Of a stretch of 64,000 bases of DNA, positions 1 through 13,800 are shown in pieces. The translations under genes and the position numbers were made by a program. Source of the DNA: Glandiceps talaboti. Taxonomy: Eukaryota > Hemichordata > Enteropneusta > Spengelidae. The DNA lies in the NCBI RefSeq assembly GCF_964340395.1, contig NC_135549.1, positions 31,253,332 to 31,317,331 of the forward strand. The letters are read 5' to 3'. Numbering within the stretch: the first letter of the stretch is position 1; each line of letters begins with the position of its first letter. The notes below the pieces were generated by a model. It saw only the letters and a list, made by a program, of their open reading frames with translations. It did not search any database and had not been told where the DNA came from.

Positions 1-140
1 CTTTGGACACTGGCAAGGTTGGCCCAACGTTGGCCCAACAGTGGCAAGAAATAGGTAGGCACAACGTTGGCCCAACTTTGGCCCAACATTGCTAATTGGT
101 GGTAAGGTTGGCCCAACGTTGGGCCACTGTTGGCCCAATG
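1..140. repeat. TTGGCCCAAC motif repeat cluster
   Basis: The first 140 bases repeat short near-palindromic motifs of the form TTGGCCCAACGTTGGCCCAA, with variants such as AACTTTGGCCCAAC and CACTGTTGGCCCAA. The same style of motif (ACGTTGGCCCGACG, CCGACGTCGGG) recurs near 13040 and 13205-13265. It is probably part of a dispersed repeat running off the left edge of the window. No coding sequence is seen here. Confidence 0.6.
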
Positions 141-435
141 GTGCTTCACTGCATAATGGCAAGCTGCCCACAGATCTATCAGAGATTCCATACAGGGCTG
201 AATGTGATTCAAATACACTAAACAAGACACAAAATATTGGATTTTATCAAATATTTATTGCTAGTGTACAAGTAATGATATTACACAGTTCCCGCTTTTT
301 TTTTCTTTCCTTTTTTTGAATATTTGGAAATATCTAAAACTTATCTTAAATGTAATTGTGTGTGGAATGTATGACATCTTGCTAACAGAGTTCAAAGTAA
401 TAAAGGCTGTAGACATGGCAGAATTTATAATAAAA

Positions 436-1483
436 TGGTTGCCCTATGGACAATGTCTCCTCACACCAACTTTGAATGCTAAAAATACCACCAATGGTGT
501 TGTAGCACAACTGTACAATGTACTGTTTTGAAAATATTTATTCGCATGGTGAGCATGCTAGGTATACATGTTCATTTGGTGAATCACACTTTCTTGACCC
601 CAAAGACTGTATTATGTATGTAGCACAGAATGAACCTGTTTAATCATAGAGAGTATTTTTAAAACAGTGTTTCCAAGCAACCTTAAACAGAGGGTAATCT
701 TCATGCAATTGACATTGACATGTGAAGTAGCCCATAAAAGATTTTAATGATTTTATTGCATCTATAAAACTATAACTTTTCATTTTGCATGAGTTTCACA
801 CCCAGAATCACATTTGTTGATGCAAAATGCACATCTGTGATGCAATCATTTTGATTTTGTCCAAATGTTTTTGAAGAAAATCTGCAAGAATAACACTTTC
901 AGAAACATCTCCCCAAGTTTCAGTCTCATTGACCAAGTTCTTTTTGAGATATAAGTTTTTGACCAAAAATGAACATTTTTCCACCTAATTTGCATATCAC
1001 TCATGAAATCATAGTATGCTTAGTATTTCTTTGTCTATACACCCACAGATGCATCCCTGTTAAATTTCAGCCCAATCTGCTGAGTAGTTTTGGAATTATA
1101 GCGTTTTGACCAAAAAGACACATTTTTAGCCCTAATTTGCATATTACTGAGGGAATCATCATGTCATGAACAAATCTTAATTTACTCACCCCTAAGAATG
1201 TCCCCACCAAATTTCATGCCAATCTGCCTTGTAGTTTTGGAGTTTAAGTTTTTTGACCAAAAATCACATTTTTTGACCCAAAACCCATATCTGTGATACT
1301 ATCATTTTCATTTGAACAATTTCCCAACTAGATACCAGAAGTAACATGACCACCAAATATCAAAGCCATCGGTCCAGCAGTTTTTGACTTTAAGTTGTTT
1401 ACACACACACACAGACATACAGACAGACAGACACTTTGCCATCCCTATAGCACTACTGAACCTCAGTTCAGTTGTGCTAAAAA
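436..1483 (-). repeat. Dispersed TAGCACAACTG-ended repeat, copy 1
   Basis: Read on the minus strand, this copy begins at 1483 with TTTTTAGCACAACTGAACTG, followed by GGTTCAGTAGTGCTATAGGG, a GTCT/GT microsatellite, and several degenerate units of roughly 110-120 bp containing phrases such as AAACTACTGAGCAGATTGG and CTAATTTGCATAT. It ends near 490-530 with a sequence that reads TTGTAGCACAACTGTAC on the plus strand. The same order is found at 35423-36500 and 53255-54660. Both ends carry TAGCACAACTG in inverted orientation, so this looks like a non-autonomous DNA element with short terminal inverted repeats. No transposase frame is visible. The inner boundary is approximate. Confidence 0.7.
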
Positions 1484-2964
1484 TCACTCTTGTTCATCAT
1501 CACTTGAGTCAAGGTTCAGGTTAAGAGCCTTGAACTTCCTTGCTTGCTCTCTATCTCTTTCTGCAAATAAAGAAGTAAAATTTTAGGCAGTCATGTTTTG
1601 TTGATTTTAAATCATAGGTGTTTTCTCAGACTCCAGCATGTGAGTCAAAATTAAGTCATTTACACATGTAAACTGCCAGATACTGAAAAAAGATAAAATT
1701 ATTACCAATATTTTAAACTGTTACAGCATATCTTCATGGCTGACAAGGTAAAAATTAAATGTTTCTATGTCAAACACTTCATGAGACCTTCAATTATAGT
1801 TTCAATAGTAAAACATGAATTTCCTGAAAGCAGGGACAACATTTTGGAGGCTGGTTTCAACACACTTCCTCTTTCACAGTTACAACTTACAAAGTAACAA
1901 GTCAACTGATTGGAAAAATATATATGCACCATAAAGAAATGAGTATTTTGAAGTCAGGCTGACATCTGTGATCTTGATTTAGTTCACTGAGGTCATGAAT
2001 ATTTGATATGACACTATAATTGTACCTTTTTGCTTTTCTGCCCTCTTTTTTCGACCCCCATCCCGGTCGCTGGCATACTTCAGCCAGTTCTTGATGGCTG
2101 CCTCACAGTCAGCCTCCTTTACATTAGACTGTTTGGCTGCATCTGGAATGGCAAATGTTGCATGAGATTTCGATTCATTACTGATTTTTTTTTTTATTAT
2201 TTCTTTGATCCCTGGCTAGTGCCACTTTTTTGAGACATATCATAATTTGGATGGTATAATTTTTATGAATATCACTCTAAAAGCTTTTGTCAAATTATTT
2301 GGCACCATGAGAGAATATAGAAGTCCATCACTTGTGCCTCTTACAATCCTGGGGTTAATTAGGATTATTTATAATGTACTGCATTACTCTGGTATACTCA
2401 TTTCATTACCTTGGTTAATAAACTAATAAAGTAAAACTGAATATCAATGTGAGCAGCACTGTGAAAAATAAATAATAATACAGAATTCGCCTTGCAGAGA
2501 CATTATCCCTCTGTTAGGATACATGCAAAATCTTAATTGAGAAATTACCTTTGATAATTGTTGCAATACTCAGTTGTGAAAGGGCATGTTTTTTTAGTTT
2601 CCCTTTTCCCAGCCAGTTGTAGATTGTGGATAATGATTGAGAGAACATGGCCACCATTATCCTCTCCACCACATCCTTGGAAGAAACACCTCCCAAGGTA
2701 CTGAGATGGCGTACCTGGAATATATAATTGAAAGAGTGTACAGGAAACATATAAGTAGCAGACTTTAACCATGTTATCATGTTAGCATAACACTGCAGGG
2801 TTGCAGAAGACTTTAACCATGTTATCATAACATTGCAGGGTTAAGTTTTATGTTGGAAATACCCCAGTATATAATTTTTTTTTCATTTATTTGTTGATTT
2901 ATATATTTATTTTTATAGCAGTACGGTGATAAAGAGGTCCATTCATTTATTCAAAAAATGCAAG

Positions 2965-3044
<80 letters not shown>

Positions 3045-6000
3045 TATATACTTAATTTAGTCCCAGACAAGAGGGGGGGGGGGGTTTAGGGCTGGGGTAA
3101 AAGATAAGCCGGCATAAACTATTTTGAATGTGAATGGTTCAACCGACTTTAGGACGTCCTCGGTGTTTGACTTCAGCATAGAAGCACTGAACACCCACAC
3201 ACAACCCATTCTGTATCATTCAATTTCTACGTCCCTAAAGTAACCCCTTCCTACCATACCCTACGGTGTTGTCCACTCCAAAGGGCACTTTCATGAACAT
3301 CGATATTAAGTATGTGTTCTTTTCGACTGTTCTCCCTGGTCGTCTTGATCTATTCTGTATAATTTGTTCATTATTTTCTTCACTTGAGTTTCTAAGTTTA
3401 TTAAAATGGCCCTGGTTTACAAAGTTCAACCTTCTTGAGCAACAAATGTAGGAATGGTAGAAAGAGAGAGAATATGGCTTGTTTGATGGTTTGAGTGGAG
3501 TGAGGGCACTTTGGCTTTGGATCAAAAGCCTTACCACCTTTCGTGTATGAACCCGAACTAACTCCAAGCCGTGATTTGTTTTGGCTTAACAGATTAATCC
3601 TTATGTCGGCCCTGGGCCACTTTGGTTTTGAGTGTGAACGAGGTATAAGTAAAAAACAAAAACCCAGAGTACGACTACGTTCACACTAAAATCCAAAAGT
3701 GGCCCAGGGCCGACATAAGGATTAGCCTGATAAGCTAAAAAATGTTACGACTCGACTTACATTCATGAAAGGTTTTTGCGTTTGACCCGACCTAACATTC
3801 CAAAGTCATAGCACCCTCATTCCAACGTAATGGCGGCCGTCGGACAACCACAAGCAAGGTTGTTCTCTCTCTTTCTTTTATTCTTACGCTTTTTACTTCA
3901 GTGAAGAAAATGACGGACAGATTACATTAAACAGGTCAAGACGAGCGCGATATCAACGACAAAGGAGGAGAACAGTTGAAACAAACACATAACCTTGTGG
4001 ATGTTCATGAACGTGTCTTCAACCATAACAGTGAATCGCACCCTTTCGAGTTGACAATGCAGCAGGGTCTGGTGGGAAGAGGTTGCTTTAGCAACTTGGA
4101 ATGACTTTTAAGTTGGGTTTAGGTCAGGTTAACCATGCACACTCAACTTATGTTATGTCGACTTAACTTTAAGTCGGTTTGAGACCGGGCCTAAGCCCAC
4201 CCTTTGTCTGGGACTAAATTAAGTCGGCCCTGGGCTGACATAGTGCGTTCACATTAGAAATGTTTAAGTTGACTTAAAGTTAAGTAGGCCCGACACCGGT
4301 TTAACTGCCTAAGTGTGAACGTAGTATACACCTACCACCAAAGCAAGATATCTATAGTTAACTTGATAAACACTGCAAAGCACAGCAGGTATAAAAGGGG
4401 AAATATTTACATTACTTGGTATGACAGATAAGCACACATACCACACACACTTTTGCCAGTGCAGATAAAATTCTATGATATCCCACGCCCAAGAACCATG
4501 GCTTCCACCAATTATGGGAATTCCAATAATGGTTACATGATAATAATTTAGATGCACATAGTATGTGGCAACAACACAGAAAGCAGTCTTCTTAAAGTTA
4601 AGCACAATGATCCTAAGTACAATACCTGGAACCCTTAACCAAGATACATACCTAGTATATCACTTAAAAAACCTTCTGAAAGGAATTCAGGAGTCCTTTA
4701 ATTATAGTGATAGCCAGTCTGGATCACTAGGGATTTGAAGCCTTTTGATCAAAACATGTTTAATAGTCACGTAAAAATTAAAAAGAAAAGTTAACATTAA
4801 AAATCTTAAGCAGTTCTAAACAGGTTTTCATTGGAATAAATTTCTGCCCAATCTGATTAAAATCCGATGTGGTGAAAGCGGCTAGATGTACTTATTTACC
4901 TCTATTCATCGTGTTGTGTCGTTTGTTTTGTTCGGAGTGATCGCTGCCTTCCCACATCTGAACCGGTGTAATCTACAATCCCGTTTAAATCTCGCGCTTT
5001 TGAATAGCCAATTAGGACGAGTGTTACGTTGGCAGCTTCAAACACTGGAGAAATTGAAATGGATGTTTTGCAAACAGCAGGACACCACTTCCCATTAAAG
5101 GCCATTCCAAAGATTAGATCGGATGAAGTAACCATTTTCACTGGGTCGCAACATTGCAATTCAAATTGTAAAACATTTAACTGTCTCTGCAAAACATAGT
5201 TTCAACTAGGAATTGTATTTACCAGTTCTCATGCTTTTTAGCCTTCAAGTTGTTTATGTCGAGTCTATATATTCGCACGCTTCCGTAATTTATACAATTT
5301 GATTTTGACTGTGACATCGCACCGCGACAGTGACGAACACGTTGACCACGCCTTTGACATAAATGTTTCAACTATCATCTACAAACATCTACAAATCCGT
5401 TTGGAATTACTAAACTATTGCTGAATAATTATTTCAGGCGACCGAACTTTTGATTTTCACGTTAATAGAAGGATTGAATCAACATCAGTCGAACGAGCAA
5501 CTTGTTGCTAGTGTCGAAATAAACATTCGCAATACCACGCTATCTACGACAATTTAGTCCAAGTTTAGAGGTCACTTCACGTCATGTCAAACATGTGACA
5601 TCTCATCGGTAATTTCCGGATTTACATTCGTATTAGTTTCATGTTATACCCCAACATGGCCTAACTTAGAACCTTCGTGTAGGTGGATTTTGGCAACGTC
5701 CTCCCCACATAGACTATTCAAATCAATTATCATGAAGGTACGTCCTTTAAAAGTTGCGACTACGATTGAACGATCGGCTCTGATCATGTGCACGTACCTA
5801 CTGTGCCTTCGTTAACTTTCGTTGACAGACAACATCACATGACGTTATAATTACCTACGTATATGTAGTGGAGTGCCGTATTCAATTGTGTACTATGAAT
5901 CGCATCGTGTCTAAACAGCTACCCGTCTAGTCTAGAATTTGGCATTAGGTAATCCTAAAACTTAAAGCTATATAGGACGTTTTAAAAACCAAGAGTTGTC

Positions 6001-9000
6001 GTACAAGTAAATCCTAGTCGCACGAAATTGGTTGACACGTGCGTTCGTCACGTACTATCATTTATAGTTGTGATGACCGAACAAACAGAAAAACAGTCTC
6101 TTGAATTCAGGAACTTCTGTTTAGGTGTGGGTGAATAATAAAATCATGTTTTCGTAGCATTCATGTGGTTGTTTTTGTCATTCATTAATTGTACACCACT
6201 CCCTTGTCAGCTGGGTTACTTGGCCATACGGTTATTTTAGAACAACATGCATCTCACTCCGTGTATTATGTCGGCAAAGTTTCTGACTGTCATTTTCAAG
6301 AGTAGTAAAATAGCATTGCCTCTTTTGATTCCATCTTACATATTCTTAGTATGAATTAAATATCCCTGTAGGCTGTAGTGATTTTGACGCACGCGAAAAA
6401 CGACAATCTTACCCCCCCCCTTCAAGGAATTACGTTTGTATAATAAAATAAAATGTATGAAAACCATGTATAATAAAATAAGTAGTTGACTCGCTCATAC
6501 TCACATGGTGCCATTTCCTTCAAGTCGAAAGTCTACCTCAGGATCAAATACACATGATGCTACAAAGAGTAACTACGGCCCGGCTGGGTGCCTACTAAAG
6601 GCTTCACTGTGTATATGACAAGAATCCCCCTGCCTGTTAGACTAAACATGATAACTTTAATTTGACGATGCGTCGGTGGTGGCAACTGTATCTCTAAATG
6701 ATTTTGAAAGAAACGTGCTGATTGGTTGAAAAATCCTTACAATATTGTCCACGTTCAATGGGATTGTAGATTACACCGGTTCAGATGTGGGAAGGCGGCG
6801 ATCACTCCGAACAAAACAAACGACACAACACGATGAATAGAGGTAAATAAGTACATCTAGCCGCTTTCACCACATCGGATTTTAATCAGATTGATTTCTG
6901 CCCTGCTAATACATTCAATAACCTATGCTCTTGCATTAAGAGCATTAAGACAGTAACGCAATATCTAATATTTTTTCTCCATTCTAACTTAAGCTGTAAA
7001 TCTGTTTCTGAAAATTATCCCTGAAAACTAAATGATCCAAAATGTTCAAATGCATCAACTTACTAGTCGCTTTGATTTTTCTTTATCTTCGAGGGTCTCC
7101 TCCACAGCAGTCACATCGGCTTCTGATTCCATCGGAAGACGGAAGTCCTCACTGATGTCAATGTCTACATTGACCTGTTGCTGCTGCCTCACCTTAAGGG
7201 ACTTTAGCAGCAGAGTATTCTGCTTGACCTGCTGCCTAATCTCACTGAGCACCAGCAGTACTGTTTTCAAAGTTCTACAAGGAAAATATTTTAAGTTACA
7301 CCACCTTAATCAAAATATATCAGGTTATATCATCTACGGCCAAAAAAGATCAAACCCTAACTTGGTAACTAAGTAAGTTGGTAACTTGGAATAGGCCATG
7401 GCACCCCTACCTTAGATGCCAAGCCCTAACTTGGTAACTCCAGAAGTAAGTTGATAACTTGGAATGGGCCACCCCCTACCTTACAGCCCACGCAGTAAGT
7501 TCATCATACCCCCCCCCCCCCATGATTTTTTTCTTTTTTTCGTGTACCCTATTTTCGTGTCGGCTACACTGTCTATATGCCTACTTTTCTCTCTTTCAAC
7601 TGTATCTTTACTATATAAATAAAGACACCTTGTCAATTGTTCTCTTCTTATCTAAATTAAAACACCCCTAATCCCATGATCGGTTACAGTGAAAATGTTC
7701 ATTATGCCTAATCTTTTGGCGGATAACACCCTATACAAACAATCAATCATGCATAAACTAGTATCATATACTAGTTGAAAGAGAGAAAAGTAGCCAGGGA
7801 GAGAAGGAAAAAATAATCAATCAATCATTCGACCAAATAATCAATCAATCAATCGATTACATGCTCGCTGTCCCCTGTGCACAAACTTTACTATTAGCTC
7901 CAGTAGCGGACTGCTAATCCTGCACATCTCAAACACTGAGCATGAAAGAAGGGTTATACTTCCATGAACTTAGTCAACATTTTGACAGTTAATAAAGGGC
8001 ATAATTAGAGTTATCTAGTGGAATACACAATGTATATACATCTATCAATGTTCTCATGACTAAGTTACTAACTGTTCCCATGACTATACAATAGACATGT
8101 ATGGAGTACAGGAATTCTGTAGATTTAAAATGTAATGTTGCCTAGGAGAAAACAAACTTTTCCTCTCTGACTGAACTTGGTGGAGTTGTGAGGAACACAT
8201 ACTAGTATAGAATGGTTATGCAGAAAGTTTGTATCATGCAGCATTTACAATAAACCCAGGATGAATTTATACCAGTACCTCATAAATATGGTACAACATA
8301 ATAGCGCGAGATCTTATTTTGGAACCAGTGTCTGAAAATTAATGTTTCAATGTATGTGCAATTATTGCAGGAAATTTGTCTTGCTTGTAGAACACATGCA
8401 TGTAACTGAATCAGATATATATCACACACAAAAACAAACTGCAATGTCAAATTGCAGATCCAGAAAATATAGCCTGGTACTAGCGGTAGCCTGAATCCAT
8501 CACACACAAAAACAAACTGCAATGTCAAATTGCAGATCCAGAAAATATAGCCCAGTAGCCTGAATCCATATTACATTAATCAACAGACAGAGGAAGTGAC
8601 TACATACACTCTCAAACCACTATAAACCACTAGTCTGAGATACAGCGTGTCTTTTTTGGATCTATAAATCCCAAACTCAGTTTATATTGGGTAAAACAGG
8701 GTACAAAATTGTCAGCACAAAGACTATTAAATTCAACTATCATTGGGAATTTCAGGAATATCCACAGAGTACATTTTTTATCTAAACACAAATTATCATT
8801 ATTTTTTATGCCGATGCACCTATTTGTAGGTAAAAATAATGATGTAAGATAAAAAAATGTAACTGTTTTTGTTAATTTGAGATGGGATTGACCAAAATGA
8901 AATTTACCTTTCTTTTTAGGAACAATAATATTTTTGTGTAAAAACTCTGATTGTCATATGCACTATGTATGTGCCGACTCTGCAACTCAGACCTTGTTTG

Positions 9001-10797
9001 GTTCTTGCTACATGTGTACATCTGTATCACTGGGCAGTGTGCATACTTTGTACAAACACAAAACACATATAATATTGTGTCACTGTTTTGTATACTACAT
9101 AACAATGAGCATGCATGCTTATTGGTTGAAAGAGTGGAAAGGCCAGAGGTCAATTTTAGCATAATTCTGCTGAAGTTGTACCACATACAACAACTGGTAA
9201 AAGTACGGTGCCACACATTGATACATAGTTTTCGCCAAGTTTTCACTTATTTTCACATTGGCATGTAGCAAGTTACCTAGCTATAACAGCCTTTGCAAAG
9301 GAGATCTCTTTTCTGCCATTTTTGGTGTAATTTTAACCGAAGATGATCTCATGTCTACGTCTACTGATGGTTCCACAATAGTGGTTTCTCTGTTTGACCA
9401 TGGCTGATATTACTTCCATGATCTGATCAACTTTTGGTCAAAATCAAGTTCACTGGAACAACAAAGGTAAGAGTGACAATTTTTATCATTATTCTTGACA
9501 TGTGGCAGATTGTGCTAGGGCTATATTTCTAGTTCAAGTACTGTTTTTTGAAACTTTTCAAACTCTTTAATATATGCAGCAAATCCATGCATTTCTTCAA
9601 TAGTGACTAAATACTTGGTGGTAGAACTGATTCCAAACTTTCCATATGTGACCCCAGTATGTCTGTGATGTTACAAATGTTTATTAAGATCTTGGCATTG
9701 CCATGTGTTGTTTCAGGATATTTTGAATAGACCATGGTAATTTATCCCAAAAACAGTGGAGAGGCCTACTAGCTATTGTCTATGTTTATCTTTAGATAGA
9801 TGTTGTCACACATTGCCTGAATAGACAATGAGATACTTATTACTTCAGTGCATCTTTTGTCCTTGCAACTTGACTGTACATGAGAAACAAAAGAAAAGGT
9901 GTAAAATACTAAATATGCATTTTATAGTTGAGAAGACAGACAGAACAGCTGTTACTGGTATCTTTCTTGATGCTGTAATGAACCCGTTTTTCCATGAGTC
10001 CCAGCTGACTTGAGATCCTCATGTAAATATTAGATAAACAATCAGGTTGTTTGCTGAAAACAAATCTTTTAGTATGACCATATCGAAATCACACTTGTAA
10101 ATTTTATCCATTATCAGATACTCATCTGGTTGATCAATACATTTGATGCAATTGTTGTAATGTTCAATAACAAACTTTTTACACCATTCATTTTTTGTAA
10201 TTTTTGCAGTCACTGAGTTACAAACACAGACTTAGTCAAATTGTTTTGCATTGATTTTCCAAATAGGAAGCAATGATAAAAATGTTTTATAAATGAAAAA
10301 TCCAATATAAATGCCCGGTCCTCATTCATATGGCCACTTTTAATTAATTGACCATTTATTTGAATATTCATTATGAAGACTTGGGGTTTCAAATGATATT
10401 CTTGAGTTAGAATTGAAATCAATCCAGGATTACTTACAGTGCTACAAAACTTTATTGCAATAAATTAATGAATTGAAGCAGTTCATCAATTGTCATTTTT
10501 ACCTTTGCTCCTAACATGGCAGTATTACTTCAATGCTCATACATATGAAATCTTACGTATCACTACAAACACCATTTATTTGTAGAGATGCTGTAACTTA
10601 TATAGCTTATATATCTGCCAAGACAGTGCTCTATACCGCAGTGGCAGAGCGCAATAGTTTTGGTAGTACTGGAACTCTTTCCTGGTTGTAACTCGGAGTT
10701 TCACGCATAGTGCGTGATGCGTGATGATAGTGTTGTCTGATGATCGCACTATGCGTGAAACTCCCGAGTTACAACCAAGAAAGAGTTCCAGTACTAC

Positions 10798-10881
<84 letters not shown>

Positions 10882-13800
10882 GAAATGAACCAGTACATCT
10901 ATGAAACTGGGTAATCCCATTTTTCACATGAATATTTCAATACTTCAATAATCTGAAGAGAGTATCATCCCTCCCCTTCTTACCAATCATTTAGTGTTAA
11001 TGTAGTTAGCATATTGAGATATCAGCACTGGCTCTAAATACATGTCCTATCAATTTATTTAATAACATACCCTTCAAGAGTCAAACATCATGTGGAGGAA
11101 GCTCAAAGCTATCCGTAACGTTATAACACAACAACACAAGTCAGATGCATCTATAAAATATTTGTATTCTTATGGATATTCTTTGGCCTTCAACAGAAGT
11201 AAAATAACCTTTAAAGATTTTTAAGTTTTAACCAATCATTTCCTTTACTGCAGTTGAAGAAGCAAAATGAGAAAGAGAGAAAATCCACAGAAGAGTTTTA
11301 AGCACAGTTGCACTGATATGATGTCGGAGAAGAAACCATGGTGTGTGTAATTAAGAACCCATGAGTTCAGTCATTTATCCAAGACTTGAAATGGAAAATC
11401 TAATCAAGAGCAATATGAAGAGCACAACTTTTGGAAAGAGATCACAGGACTATTAGTCTAGAAGAACATTGGAGGAACATTACTCCCTCCCTGTGGATAT
11501 TCAGTCATCATAATGGATATAATTCTTAATTAGTAAATTAATTATTAAAAACTGGAATTTACTAATATTCAATTTTCAGCATTAGTAAATTTTACATAAG
11601 AATATAAAAGAAAATGTCAAATGTTGGCATATTTTTACAGAGTTTTGCTGTTTTACTAATAAATTTTAAAACCCAGAGAAAACCCAGCAAATCTCTTGAT
11701 TTATCACACTAAAGTGACCGGTGGTTTATGGAACCTTCCCATATATATCATTGCATTTGGAGGATAGCCTTTTTGTGGAAAAAAACCCCAACCTCTCCCC
11801 TACCCCTCCAAATAAAATAAAATAAATACAGGATCCACCATACTAATAAATAATGATTGTCCCCTTATAGTTTTAACAACAACCACACTCAATGATTACT
11901 TGACCCCATACTGCCCACACACATTGCACAAGTGGCTAAACGTCACACACAGGTATGCAAAATATACAACATAAATTGTTCCATTACACATATTTATACC
12001 CCCAATCATACATACACTTCAAGTACAAAAACTTCACAAGTGCAAAAAACATACATTTTTCTGAACACCAGTCCTTCAGGTGCAAACGTCCATGCCTTCA
12101 CATCGAAAATGCCATGTTATGTTATTGTTCCGAGTATAGAATTGGAGCTCACAATCTGGTGCAAATGATGGCAACAATGTTACATTTGTATGACGTAAAG
12201 GATCGCGCGGAAACAAAATTTAAACACGAGGAGGGTGAATGGAACAGACACGGTTATTTCGTGTCCATTTCCATGGTGACCCCCATACGCGTTCCGAGAC
12301 AGCGGGATCACATACAATCGGCTCTGTAAGACGAACGCATCAAGTTATACCTTACCCAATCACATAGAAATTTAGTTTATTGTATTGGTATTACTATTTG
12401 GTATGTTTTTGTTTCGTGATAATTGAAAATATTTATGAAAAAGGCATTAATATTATGGATTGTACGCTACTGATCACAGTGCGATCATTCTCGCGCCCAT
12501 GCTATCAAATGTGCACGTACATACCATGTTTCGCAATTTCTGTCGTCTTATTTAACAATCTAGACAATAAAACATATTCATGGTCATTTTGACAGTAATT
12601 ATGTAAGATAAATATACTCACCAAGATGAAAACAAATCCTAAAACGCTTAGTAAACGAGATGACGAGTTGGCGGCAGTCAACCAGAAGACACTTCTTATC
12701 TTGAGGGCGTGCTATACATTCGCATCGTAACAATCACGTGATCACCCAGTCGACAGCGCAGGTTTATAGCTCCATGATATGGTTGAGCTGACGGTGGCAT
12801 TCGGCAAGTTAAAACGATTGTTTTAGTCGTTCTTCTTGTGAAATAAAGCCTCATTGATGCTTCCCAAGTACGGCAAGTATTGAAAAATGACAACACAACG
12901 CATTTTATATGCTTTCAATTATCAACGTCATGCATGTGCCGACGTCGGGAAAACGTTGACACACCGACCCAATATTCACACATTCATATCGTGACAATCA
13001 CGTGAGCACCAAGTCGCAGGGTATGTTGCATGGTTGAGCCAACGTTGGCCCGACGGTGGCATTCGGCAAGTTAACACGGTTGTTTTAGTCGTTATTCTTG
13101 TGAAATAAAGCCTCACTGGTGCTTCCCAACTACGGCAAGTATTGAAAAATGACAACACAACACATTTTATATGCTTTCAATTATCAACGTCATGCATGTG
13201 CCGACCTTCTGCCGACGTCGGGAAAACGTTGACACACCGACCCAATTTTGCCGACGTCGGGCCGTCAGTGTGGTGTTATCTGGGTAAGACCATACTAAGC
13301 AATAACCAGCAGCCCTTCACCAAGAATTTGAAGATTCACCATCCCATCGGTGCTATAGAGTTCCCAAGACAAAAACTAATAGAGCTAAATATTCATTCAA
13401 TCCAACTGTAATTTCTTTACTGAATCATGTCAGGAATGACTAGCAACCCACTGTTCAATTGTTTTAATGTGTCTACCTTTGCTTGAATTTGGAACTGTCC
13501 CTTCTTATTTTTAAAGTTGTATTTGTTGTACATATTTTAATGTATGATTTTAATATTTCCGACTGTCGCACAAAAAACTGCCCACGTTGGGATAATATTA
13601 AAAGTTGTATTGTATATACCTGCCTTGGGTATTATTACACATTGTAATTTGTAGTAAAACCTCTAATCAAACTACAAATGTGGAATCAATCACATATATA
13701 CATTTCTCTATACAGTATAGCATAATACATTGTACCAATTAATTTTACATCATTTTCAATGTTTTTTATGGATTAAAAGCTTACTATAGTGCTAGATTTC

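Noticed and set aside
4886-5192. Frames of 70 and 96 codons at the left end of the MULE-like element
   Set aside because: They overlap each other on opposite strands across the terminal inverted repeat and resemble no transposase.
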